DNA from: Poa pratensis
Lineage: Eukaryota > Streptophyta > Magnoliopsida > Poales > Poaceae
Assembly: GCA_947311845.1 (NCBI GenBank)
Contig: CAMZMU010000069.1
Location: 14,836,891-14,900,890, forward strand
Direction: 5' to 3'
Length of the DNA: 64,000 nt
The position numbers and the translations under genes were made by a program. Of the stretch, positions 36,000 to 45,440 are shown in pieces. Under the pieces are notes generated by a model that was not told the origin of the DNA, made no database searches, and saw nothing but the letters and a program-made list of their open reading frames with translations. Numbering within the stretch: the first letter of the stretch is position 1; every line of letters begins with the position of its first letter.

Positions 36000-36463
36000 G
36001 CGGCGTGCCATTTTCCGCCTCGACAATGGTGACTCGGCAGCATGGTGCAGTGGGGTCTCGGCGTGGATGCGTGCGAATGGACGAGGGCAGGGCGGTGGTG
36101 CTGTTTGGCGTCATGGCGACGTCGCCGGCGGGCCTTGCAAGGCCATGGCGTTGATCTTTGCCTGAAGATGGGTTCGAGGAAGACGGCGGAAGCGACTTCT
36201 GTAGCGCGCGCATGCGGTGCGCGTTGAGGGTCTGCTGGACCGGTACTCCGGTTGTAGATGATGCATGTAGGTGGGAGGTCAAGGCATGCGGCTCTGATCA
36301 TGGCCACCCCCATCATGGTTGTAGCGACTTTTTGTTGCCGAACGGCTGACTTCGGTTTGATCAATGTTGTAACTTGTAAACTTTGTTAAATAATTGCGGA
36401 TGGCTGTGTGCATCATTTTGATGCAGAGGCCGGGGATCCGCACCCCCTTATCTAAAAAAAAAA
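36000..36463 (+). mobile_element. Poly(A) retroposon with perfect 16-bp target-site duplication
   Basis: GTTCCAAAACCGTGGA is present at 35984-35999 and again at 36464-36479, immediately after a run of ten or more A. The tail ATGCAGAGGCCGGGGATCCG is typical of grass LINE 3' ends. The 464-bp unit is therefore a 5'-truncated or non-autonomous LINE-type insertion made by target-primed reverse transcription. The perfect duplication implies that it is young. It has no intact ORF. Confidence 0.85.
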
Positions 36464-36639
36464 GTTCCAAAACCGTGGACGGCATCGTTTCATGACATTT
36501 TGCGGCTAATTAATCTAACAAGTTAATTATTTCGTTGACTGGATCTTGGAGCGTTGGCTGTGTGCACAGTACAGGTGAAGAATGGCGGTGATGAACTGAT
36601 GATCAGTCGGTGCTCAAATACGTTCATGGATTGTACGAG

Positions 36640-36717
36640 GAGTCGAGGACCTTGGAATACAGGATGAGTCGAGGACCTTGGAATACAGGATGAGTCGAGG
36701 ACCTTGGAATACAGGAT
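36640..36717. repeat. 26-bp minisatellite, three units
   Basis: Three identical units (36640-36665, 36666-36691, 36692-36717), each GAGTCGAGGACCTTGGAATA CAGGAT. Confidence 0.95.
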
Positions 36718-36932
36718 CTGACCATCCAAACTGAAGAGTCACCGATCTAAATCCTGTACGTATTGCTTTTCTGGAGGTGTAGCCAGCCGGGAACCGTGCT
36801 TGTAGTAGCAAAGCATAAGCTGGCCTGATTGATCGATTGATTAAAACATCAACATGTTGTTCTTTCTCATTCTGTATGTTTTCGCAATTCCTACCTCAAG
36901 GCATGTATTGACTTCATACTTGTCTCTTGTAG

Positions 36933-37161
36933 GGATGAGGCCGGAAGAGGTGCCGATTGTATGAAAAGTTTGGCAATTCGAGTTTCAGGTTTTGATGTTC
37001 CAAGGCCAGTTAGAAACTTTGATGATTGTTGGTTTCGTGTGCAACTGATGAATGCTATTGCCAAGCAGGGCTATGAAAAAACGGCCACAATTCAGTGCCA
37101 GGCTTACCTAGATTTAAAAGCAATGAATCTGAGATATCATTGGTATTGCAAAAACTGGTAC
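36933..37161 (+). pseudogene. Captured exon fragment of a DEAD-box RNA helicase (RH24-like)
   Basis: After an intact acceptor (TTGTAG|G) the sequence reads MKSLAIRVSGFDVPRPVRNF, then QLMNAIAKQGYEK(T)ATIQCQA. This is the region just before and including the Q motif of RH24-type DEAD-box helicases (GYEKPTTIQCQA). After a frame change, DIIGIAKTG, the start of motif I (Walker A), follows at about 37131-37157. Later motifs (DEAD, SAT) are absent. It lies inside Helitron-like unit 2 and no complete parent gene is in the window. Substitutions (for example P to T in the Q motif) and frameshifts show it is not functional. Confidence 0.8.
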
Positions 37162-38887
37162 CTAAATATTGAAGTTAGCAACTCTTCCTTTTGCGCTACA
37201 TGTTTCCATTATAAGAATCTCTATCCTACATGTGAAGATTACAGTTATTGTCTTAGAGGAATGAAATCTTGTAAAAATTGATCGTACATCATCTGGGTCT
37301 GAACTTGTACGATTCACGAGTGCATCTCCTTGTAAATATTCTACTCCAACTTTGGGGGCCAGGCTGAGGACTACTTGGATGAGCAGAAGTTACGCCTAAA
37401 ATTCACCTGATGTCTTTTTCCTAAAATAGAGTATTATATTTGATTTGAGACTGTAATTAAACTGTCTTGATTTTGTGGTTCTTCTATTTTGAAGCTATTG
37501 TCTTTCGCTGCTGAGATCTGGAGCCTGGCAATTTAATCAAATAGGTGTATTTTGGTCTGCTTTGAAATCATTGTGTCACAACTGCTAATGAGTTAGTACT
37601 ATTGCCCAGCTTCTCGATTTTCATGCACTAAATGGTGTAGAGTGTAGCACACAAATGTGTTAGCGGTGTTGTACTATTGTGTTCTGAAGGTATTTTAAAG
37701 CCCAATTATCATATTCTACCGTGGTGTAGTTCCTCTTTACACTTTTATGTTTTGTGTATGTTTCTTTATGCATTTCCTAATTTGGTTAGATTCAGTTGCA
37801 TTGTCTGCTTATGCCGAGTTATGTATGCACAGTCACTTAATTGGATTTTCGGAGGTCTGTTCTGATACTCTCACCATTGGATTATGTGCCAAGTTGTAAA
37901 CCTATATGCAAGAGGCCTGGTGCAAATGTCTCTAGCCATTCTAGCCCTTCCTCATCTGCATACCAGCTATGAAGTACCAGTGTTTTCAGGTATTCACATA
38001 CATTCAGATGAAGATTTTAATACATGGTGATTTGCCTCTAATAATATCTGAAAGCCAAATGAAAAGGCAACAACCTTGTTTAAGACACAATCATTCTTAT
38101 TCCTTTCTGTTTCATACAGGAACGGACAATAGACCATGTGATTGAATATCGGTGGTTTCATTTTCCTTTTCACTCAAGGATCATTTTGACAATATCAGCG
38201 GTGGAATAATCCACATGTTTGATTCATACTCTATTTGTACGAGGGAACTCCACAAAATGGTGAGATTTGTGAAGTGTACATGTTGGATGCGGAGATTTGG
38301 CACATGTGCTCACATGCCAAATTCAACGTATGAGTTTAGAAAATAAATGAAAATTTTATCTATATATTAGATTGAACTACCCCATCAAGTTTTTGTGCAA
38401 ACAAATATCGATTTTTTAGCATGCATAAAGAAAATAAAAATGGGGACACAATTTTCAGTTTTTTAAGAAGGCTTGGTTTTTTTAGAGACCAGAGGACTTG
38501 AAATCGAAAGTTAAGAATACCATGAATTTTTTTAGAAGAAAGTAAAATTATTTTTTGAAACAGGAGCAAGAGTGCCGGGCACCATTTGGCATTAGGATCA
38601 AGTTTTTGGATGTTTGTTTCAACGTGCGTTGCACGTGCAACGTTACTAGTCTTAATAAAAAAGAAAACCAGGCAGGGCCGCCAGCACCACACGTGTTTTT
38701 GTTTTTCTTGCGTATATTTTGTCGCTATGGAGCAGTACTTTCGGCTATTTTGTGCGGTTGAGTCATAAAATGTATATTGCGTCATTTCATTAATGCTTTG
38801 GCATTGCACATAGGTATGGCGTTTTTTTTAATATAGGAACCAATTTTTTTTGGCCCGGGTCTCACTCGAATCCTGGCTCCGCCACTG

Positions 38888-39304
38888 CATATGACCTTGC
38901 AAAAAGTTCAGACTACCGTGACCCTTCATATATTTGGCAGCGCTTAGGGCACCGTCGAGTCTTAGCTTCGACGACTGACCAAGTGGGGGAAATGCTTGGT
39001 TGCACCCGGCGACATCTGCTCCCGGCACAAGTCTGATTTTAATTGGTCCAACTCTGATGGGGGCCTACAATAGCAGCAGCCATTTAAATAGGCAGAAAGG
39101 AAGATACGAACCGAATACATGCACTCGTCGGCCCCAGTAATTAAGTGCCTCTCTGCACCCCTCTGCATGTCTGGCCGACAACCACAGCAGTCGACTGCCT
39201 TGACCTCGGCAAGCGGCGGAGACATTAGCCGGCGCCCGTCGGTGCTCTGTTGATGTACGTATTGACCTAGGAAAGCGGAGCCTGTGACTCAAGCTGTCGA
39301 TGCG
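38888..39304. other. Host DNA between hAT-like and Copia elements
   Basis: About 420 bp of unique-looking sequence. CATTTAAATAGGCAG at about 39082 could be a TATA box on the plus strand, raising the possibility that this was the promoter of the pectinesterase gene now interrupted by the Copia element. Inference only. Confidence 0.35.
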
Positions 39305-39309
39305 TGCTG

Positions 39310-39515
39310 TATAGAAAACCTAGCTAGGTTGGGTTAAAGCGATGCCTTTGCCTCGGCTCGCTCTGGTGTTAATATAGGGGTCAACACCGACCAAGATTAC
39401 AAGATCTGTTACAATCCTTGAGAATCAAGAAACGTATCAAGTTTCGGTTTATACAAATACCAAAACTTGATTTACAAGTTAACTACTGAACCATCTAGAA
39501 GTCTATCGTTTAACA
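39310..39515 (-). repeat. Copia 3' LTR
   Basis: Downstream LTR relative to the minus-strand element. Matches the other LTR over its full length with a few substitutions (for example TTAAAGCG against TTGAAACG, CTACTG against CTACCG). Confidence 0.93.
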
Positions 39516-39529
39516 TCCTCCCTCAATCT
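39516..39529 (-). other. Polypurine tract of the Copia element
   Basis: Minus strand reads GATTGAGGGAGGA directly before the LTR start TGTTAAACG, the normal place of the plus-strand primer. Confidence 0.8.
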
Positions 39530-39901
39530 CAACGTCTCTAGGTTGAGGTTGCTTTTGAATGCTTCTAGTTGCCGTACCTGCAGTGGTTTCGTAAACCCAT
39601 CTGCAACTTGGTCTCCAGTGGGAATAAACCGAATGTCTACCAACTTCTGTGCAACTCTTTCCCTCACAAAATGAAGTCAATTTCAATATGTTTTGTCCTC
39701 GCATGAAACACAGGATTAGCAGACAAATAAGTTACACCAAGATTGTCACACCACAACACGCTGTTTGAGGATGATCAATACCAAGTTCATCAAGCAAAGA
39801 CTCAACCCATATTACCTCCGTAGTAGCATTAGCCAAGGACTTGTATTCTGCTTCTGTGCTTGACCGTGACACAGTGGCTTGCTTTCTAGCACTCCACGAT
39901 A

Positions 39902-40153
39902 TCAGATTTGAACCAAAGAAAACAGCAAAGCCTCTGTAGACCTTCTGTCATCAGGACAACCTGCCCAATCCGCATCAGAAAAAGCACTAACAAGTGTAGA
40001 GGTGTTTTTACCAATTTTAAGACCTGTCGACATACTGCCTTGAAGATATCTGAGTATCCTTTTTACAGCTGTCCAATGCAAGGTAGTAGGAGATTGCAAA
40101 AATTGACAAACCTTATTTACTGAAAAAGAAATATCTGGCCTAGTCAATGTCAA
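39902..40153 (-). pseudogene. Copia RNase H domain remnant
   Basis: Minus-strand frame gives LTRPDISFSVNKVCQFLQSP, AVKRILRYLQGS and [18 protein letters not shown], the conserved connection/RNase H start of Copia polymerases. It then runs out of frame; further RNase H sequence to about 39700 is broken by frameshifts. Confidence 0.85.
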
Positions 40154-41000
40154 GTATGTAAAGCTCCAACAATACTTCTGTACCGAGTTCCATCCTCTGG
40201 ACCCAACTCTTCTCCTGCATACCTTGATAGTTTTTCTGTTGTAGATATGGGTGTACTTGCCGGTTTACACCCTTCCATCCCTACACGAGACAACACATCT
40301 CTTGCATATTTTTCTTGGGTTAGTAGCAGGCCATTACCAACACGCTTTACTTCAATGCCAAGAAAATAGTGAAGATCTCCAAGATCCTTTAACGCAAAAT
40401 CACTCCTCAGATCATTCAGCAGTGCCGTAGTAGCCTCCTGAGATGAACTTGCAACAATTATATCATCAACATATACAAGCATAAAAATAGTGACCTTGCC
40501 TTTTCTATAAAAGAAAAGTGATGTATCTCCCTTTGATGACTTGAACCCAAGTTCTTGTAATTTTGTGCTCAATCTTGAATACCATGCTCTAGGGGCTTGT
40601 TTCAACCCATATAACGCTTTGTCCAACTACACACATGATTTGGTCTTGCCTCATCTTCATATCCTGGAGGCTGCCTCATGTATACTTCTTCCTCAAGAAC
40701 GCCATGAAGAAACGCATTCTGCACATCCAACTGACGAAGACTCCATCCCCTGGATATAGCAATAGACAACACCAATCTGATAGTAGCTGCTTTAACTACT
40801 GGACTAAAAGTATCCTCATAATCTATGCCATATTGTTGCTTAAAACCTTTAGCTACTAGCTAGCCTTATATCTATCTATTGTACCATCGGATTTTCTTTT
40901 CACTTTATAAACCCATTTGCAATCTATCAAGTTCCTCCCTTGACTAGGTGGTACTAGATGCCAAGTTTTATTTTTCATTAGTACCTCATACTCTACTTCC
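40150..41000 (-). pseudogene. Copia reverse transcriptase, interrupted
   Basis: From about 41000 the frame has HLVPPSQGRNLIDCKWVYKV (RT start), followed by stops near 40860 and 40626. It then continues with [17 protein letters not shown], the catalytic [12 protein letters not shown] box and [11 protein letters not shown]. The active-site YVDD is intact but the enzyme cannot be made as one polypeptide. Confidence 0.9.
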
Positions 41001-41838
41001 ATAGCATTTTTCCAATTTTTATCTCCTAATGCTTCATGCAAATTCTCAGGTTCACCAGAAGAAATAAAACCTGTAAACTTGCCCTTATACCTGATTGTAC
41101 CATCCTTAGGAACAAATGGTTTAACTATACCGCTTTTAGATCTGGTCCGAACGGTTGTTTGTGCAGGTTGAGCAACAGGCGCAGCATTCGCAGACGATCC
41201 TGGAGAGACAGAATCTGCCTCTGACCCCTCTGCCACGCGCAATCATTGGAACCATCATGACCTGAGGAAGCTGGCCCGTCGGTGCTGCCACGTGAGAGGA
41301 CGCTCCCTGGCCCCCGCCTGGCCCTCCACGTGTCGTTCGCGGAGTTACCGCGGGCGTGTGTCGACCACGCGCCGCCTGGGGCCGCATGCAGGGACGCGTT
41401 TTCACCAGCTCCCGCGCCAGTCCGGTTGCCACGTGTCCTGACGCACCGGCGAACCTGCTGGCGATCTCTCGGGATCGTTGTGCCCAGACAAATCTTCCTG
41501 GGATCCCGTGTCTGTCTCCTCTGGCTGTATCTGCAGCATAAAAGAGCTATTTTGCACTGTTTTTGCATGGTTAGAGTCAGATTTTTCAGGAGCATCAACC
41601 GAATGATCACTAGTGTTTTCCCTCCCGTGATCAGAGGGGTTCAATAGTTCTGGAGGAAGTAGAAGAATTTCGGATCTCAACTTGGCACCGCATTAGGATT
41701 TAATTTTGAGAAGGGAAAAACCATCTCATCAAAGACAACATCTCGCGAAATATAATTCGGCCATTTGGGATATCAAGACACTTGAAGCCTTTGTGAAGAT
41801 TGCTATACCCAAGAAAAGCACACTCTTTTGATCGAATT

Positions 41839-42570
41839 CTAATTTGCGTGAATTATAAGGCCTAAGATTAGGCCAACATGCACACCCAAAAACACGAAGG
41901 GACTGATAATCTGGTTTTTCATGATACAAACGTTCCAAAGGAGTTTCAAAGTGAATAACCTGCTGGGTGTGCGGTTTATGAGATAGGTGGCAGCAATGAA
42001 GGCTTCATCCCAAAATTTAAGCGGCATGGATGCATGAGCAAGAATAGATAGACCAACCTCGACAATGTGACGATGTTTTCGCTCAGCCGAACCATTTTGT
42101 TGGTGAGCATAGGGACAGGATACATGATGCGAGATGCCAATCTTTGTAAAGAACGAATTTAATTTTTCATATTCACCACCCCAATCGGTTTGCATAGCAA
42201 GAATTTTTCTGTCAAATTGCCTTTCCACAAGGTTTTGAAAATCATGGAATTTCTGAAACACCTCAGATTTATGCTTAAGAATATAAATCCAAGTAAATTT
42301 ACTGAAATCATCGATAAAACTGACATAATATTTTTTTCGTCCAACAGACTCAATTGCAGGACCCCACACATCTGAAAAAACAAGCTCTAAAGGAGCACTA
42401 GACTGACTAACTGACTTTGGATAAGGTAATTGATGACTCTTGCCTTTTTGACAGGCATCACAAACAGACTCATTATTGACTTCACTAGAACAAGGAAGAT
42501 TATTTTGGCTAATGACTTTCTTGACAACGATTGATGATGGATGACCTAAACGGGAGTGCCATCTCTCCAA
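41839..42570 (-). pseudogene. Copia integrase (pre-integrase zinc finger plus catalytic core)
   Basis: A 243-aa frame: WHSRLGHPSS ... CDACQKGKSHQLP (HHCC finger), then VFSDVWGP, FIDDFSKFTWIYILK, QTDWGGEY (second Asp region, with W where G is usual) and HQQNGSAERKHRHIVE (catalytic Glu). The frame breaks at about 41940; the next frame has LRVFGCACWPNLRPY. Confidence 0.9.
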
Positions 42571-42899
42571 GGATGGTTTGACGCACTGAAAGCTTGCTTG
42601 CTTGAGCTAGATGGCGTGGACGAAAGTGGGTAGAGTCCTCTTCTACATCGACCTTGGAAGAGAATTCTCTTGGTTGCTTGATCCTTAATACAAAAAGAAT
42701 TGGGGTGAAATTCAAGAAAGGCATGATTATCGAAAGCAAGACGGTGCGCAGATAAGAGACTTTTACTCGATTGGGGAACATGCAAGATGTTTTTAAGATA
42801 AAGATCACGATCATAGGTACTAACAAAAGAATGACCAATATGGTTGATGTCATACCTGACCCATTGGCGGCGTGGACTTGATCGTTGCCGTGATACTTG

Positions 42900-44025
42900 T
42901 CACGGAAGGTCAGCTTGTGCAGGTCGCGGTGATATGGTCGGTGGCGCCAGTGTCGACGAGCCACGGGTTGGAGTCGCTGCGTAGTTGTTCCCACCGTAGG
43001 CGTAGGAGGTGGTGCCGACGCGACGCTCTTCTCTTCCACAGGGGTGAAGTCGGGGTTGAAGCGCTCCCAGCACTTGCCGACGGTGTGGCCGACCTTGCCA
43101 CAAAGCTGACAGCGCGGCTTGTTGCCGCCTCCATTGTTGCGCGGGTTGCCGTAGCTATTCCCGCCGCCGTGGTTGTGGCCATAGTTGCCACGCCCACCTT
43201 GGTTGCCGTAGCCACCGTGTCCGTGGCCCCCATATCCATGGCCGCCGTAGCCGCCATTGCCGTGGTTGCCGTAGCCTCCATTGCCACGGCCATGTGATGG
43301 AGGGCCTCCGCCGCGCCCTCCACCGCGTCCTGGGCCACTCCGCGTCCGCCGCGCATCGCGGCGTTGACAGAAGATTGTCCGCCCCCTTGGAGCAGATCAA
43401 GCCGTGTCTCAAAGCTCAGAAGGTGAGAGTACAATTCAGAGACGGTCACAGGCTCCACCCGCGCCGCCATGGAAGTGACGATCGAGTTATACTCGCCGTC
43501 GAGACCTGCAAGAACGTAGGAGACGATGTCCTCCTCATCTAGCGGCTTGCCAGCCGCAGCCATCTCGTCCGCAAGGCCGCGGATCTTGCCGAAGTACTCC
43601 GCCATGGTCATGGTTCCCTTCTGGGCGTTGGCGAGAGCAATCCGTGTGTTCACGGTACGTGCCCGCGTTCTAGACGCGAACATCTCTTCGATGGCAGTCC
43701 AGAGCGCCGCCGAGCTTGCGACGGTGTGGACTTGAAGTAGCACCTCCCTCGACAGGGTTGTCAAGAGGAAGCTCAGAAGTTGCTGATCTGCAACGATCCA
43801 TGGCCCGTAGGCCGGATTCTCCTCCTTTCCTGGTTTGCCGTCCACGACGGTGTCACGCTCCTGGCTCGGAGCGGCACGCTTGGCATCGAGGTACCCTTCC
43901 ATCCGGGCACCGCGGATCGCCGGGAGCACCTGGGCCTTCCACAGGATATGGTTACCCTTGGCCAGCTTCTCGGTGATGTTGGTGGAGGCGAAAGGGGAGC
44001 TGAGATTGGTGGATGAACTCGCCAT
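42900..44025 (-). pseudogene. Copia gag and protease, frameshifted
   Basis: Start codon at 44025 (MASSSTNLSSPF). UBN2-type gag with LSREVLLQVHTVASSAALWT, KGTMTMAEYFGKIRGLADEM and DIVSYVLAGLDGEYNSIVTS. The zinc knuckle CQLCGKVGHTVGKC lies in another frame at about 43060-43110, and the protease motif WLVDTGATDHIT near 42945 is back in the first frame, so at least two frameshifts separate the parts. A GN/GHG-rich low-complexity stretch lies at 43140-43290. Confidence 0.88.
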
Positions 44026-44045
44026 GGATGCGGTGGAGAGGACGA

Positions 44046-44057
44046 GCTCTGATACCA
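44046..44057 (-). other. Primer binding site of the Copia element
   Basis: TGGTATCAGAGC follows the 5' LTR directly. It is complementary to the 3' end of initiator methionine tRNA, the standard Copia primer. Confidence 0.92.
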
Positions 44058-44263
44058 TATAAAAACCTAGCTAGGTTGGGTTGAAACGATGCCTTTGCCT
44101 CGGCTCGCTCTGCGTGTTAATATAGGGGTCAACACCGACCAAGATTACAAGATCTGTTACAATCCTTGAGAATCAAGAAACGTATCAAGTTTCGGTTTAT
44201 ACAAATACCAAAACTTGATTTACAAGTTAACTACCGAACCATCTAGAAGCCTATCGTTTAACA
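44058..44263 (-). repeat. Copia 5' LTR
   Basis: Upstream LTR of the minus-strand element, 206 bp, same length as its partner, adjoining the PBS. Confidence 0.93.
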
Positions 44264-44294
44264 TGCTGGACCTGGACACCGGTAGGAGAAGACA

Positions 44295-44742
44295 GCTAAT
44301 TTTTTTTAAATAATACACGAAAATTATTTAATTCTGGAAATATTACGCAAAATTTATTTTTTTCAAAAATATTCTCCAATCGGTTTTGCTGAAGCCGACA
44401 GGTGCCTGTCGTTGTTGGCGAAGACGAGTAGGTGCCTGTAGTCCTTGGTGGCGTACCAATGGCGTGTATGTGTTATCAGTGGCATGTATATGTTCGTGCA
44501 CGCCACTAGTAAATATTACCAGTGGCGTGTTTTTGTCACTGTGCGCCACTAGTCGTCTTCCCCAAAGACGACAAGGCACTAGTCGGCTTCGCCAAGGACG
44601 ACAAGGCACCTGTCGGTTTCGCCAACGACGACAGGCACCTGTCGGCTTCGCCAAGACCGACTGGATAATATTTTTGTAAAAAAAAATTGCGTATTATTTC
44701 CAGAATTAAATAATTTTTGTGTATTATTTAAAAAAAATTAGC
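44295..44742. mobile_element. Mutator-like MITE with 10-bp target duplication
   Basis: The direct repeat GGAGAAGACA occurs at 44285-44294 and 44743-44752. The 448-bp element has long inverted ends: GCTAATTTTTTTTAAATAAT paired with ATTATTTAAAAAAAATTAGC, continuing through the ATTATTTAATTCTGGAAATA arm. A 9-10-bp duplication with long TIRs points to Mutator-like elements. The centre is an array of GCCGACAGG(T/C)(G/A)CCTGTCG, GCCACTAGT and GACGACAAGGCAC phrases in both orientations. No ORF. Confidence 0.82.
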
Positions 44743-44758
44743 GGAGAAGACACGACGG

Positions 44759-44774
44759 CGGGGGGGGGGGGGGC
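44759..44774. repeat. G homopolymer
   Basis: About 15 consecutive G after GACGGCG. The exact length is unreliable. Confidence 0.85.
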
Positions 44775-44959
44775 TCCCTACGGATAGCATCGCAGAGTGC
44801 ATGGCAATGGCGCGGAGACGCAACGCGCAAGCTGTTGTGCGGCGCCGCTCAGCTCGATGCACGGGCGCGTGCCGGTTTCCCCATCTGTCTGAGATGTTGT
44901 CGGCGCCGCCCAGATTGACTGAGATTGACAGATGCCCGTCCTCCGCAGCGGTCCGGTGC

Positions 44960-45440
44960 CCGTCCTCCGCTACGCGACACGCTCAGCGAGGCTGTGGGTG
45001 CAGTCAGGGTCGTCGGCGTCCTTGCGTCGCTATCCAACCATGGACGCGAGGAGATGGCCGTGCGCGACTGCAACGGGCTGCTGGGGTACGCCGTCGACGA
45101 ACTTGGCTGGTCCTTCGATGCCATTGCCGAGCCCGTCAATGTAGCGGTGCTGGATACAGAGAGAGAGCATGCCAGAGGAGATGGCCGTGCGCGACTGCAA
45201 CGGGTTGCAGGGGAGCTCGCGCCGAGGACGATCTCCACGGCCAACCAGGACACCTGCACGGAGGGCTTCCGCGGCACCGACGGACGCCTACTGCGCCGCG
45301 TCGAGTCATCCGTGCACAGCTGACACAGCTACTTAGTACCCTGCCGGCTGTGCAGCATCATGCCGGTGCGCCAGCGCACCAAGAACGGCACGGAGGCGTC
45401 CGGGGCCGATTCGGAGCTGCCTCCGTGGGTGATGGATCGT
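44960..45440 (+). pseudogene. Pectinesterase (PMEI-type pro-domain) fragment
   Basis: The frame LRDTLSEAVGAVRVVGVLAS, then MAVRDCNGLLGYAVDELGWS, matches the four-helix inhibitor-like N-terminal domain of type-I pectin methylesterases (ALxDCxELLDxAVDEL). ANQDTCTEGFRGTDGRLLRR is the very conserved NQDTCxEGF block. The frame stops after ESSVHS, but the next bases in another frame give AQLTQLLSTLP, the normal continuation, so a frameshift is present. A later DSELPPWVMD resembles the pre-catalytic linker. The catalytic domain is absent. ATGGCCGTGCGCGACTGCAA appears twice (45053, 45181), indicating an internal duplication. A decayed gene next to two transposon insertions. Confidence 0.6.

Larger units (their letters stand above)
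33538..38649 (+). mobile_element. Helitron-like unit 2 with captured gene fragment
   Basis: Begins with TCTTCTATAATACTATTAAA immediately after unit 1. The 3' end is AACGTGCGTTGCACGTGCAA CGTTA followed by CTAG (38646-38649) and a host T; ACGTGC...GCACGT forms a clean hairpin. A second copy of the 5' phrase ACTATTAAAAGAGCAAACAT lies at 35333, directly after another hairpin ACGTGCGTTGCACGT (35306-35320) lacking CTAG, so this may be two Helitrons in tandem. It carries a DEAD-box helicase fragment, a retroposon and a 26-bp minisatellite. No Rep/helicase protein of its own. Confidence 0.5.
31837..38887. mobile_element. hAT-like element carrying nested insertions
   Basis: The left end CAGGGGCGGAGCTGGG and the right end CCTGGCTCCGCCACTG are imperfect inverted repeats starting with CAG. 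They are flanked by an 8-bp direct repeat CATATGAC (31829-31836 and 38888-38895). CAG-initial TIRs with 8-bp target duplications define hAT elements. Helitron-like termini at 33537 and 38649 suggest that nearly all the interior is later insertion, leaving about 0.5 kb of original non-autonomous element. No transposase ORF seen. Confidence 0.6.
39310..44263 (-). mobile_element. Ty1/Copia LTR retrotransposon, complete but inactivated
   Basis: Two 206-bp LTRs (39310-39515, 44058-44263) are flanked by the 5-bp duplication TGCTG (39305-39309, 44264-44268). On the minus strand the order is LTR, PBS (TGGTATCAGAGC), gag, protease, integrase, RT, RNase H, PPT, LTR. Integrase before RT defines Copia. 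LTRs start TGTTAAACG and appear to end in TA rather than CA. The LTRs differ at roughly six positions, so the insertion is fairly recent. All coding domains carry frameshifts or stops. Confidence 0.93.
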
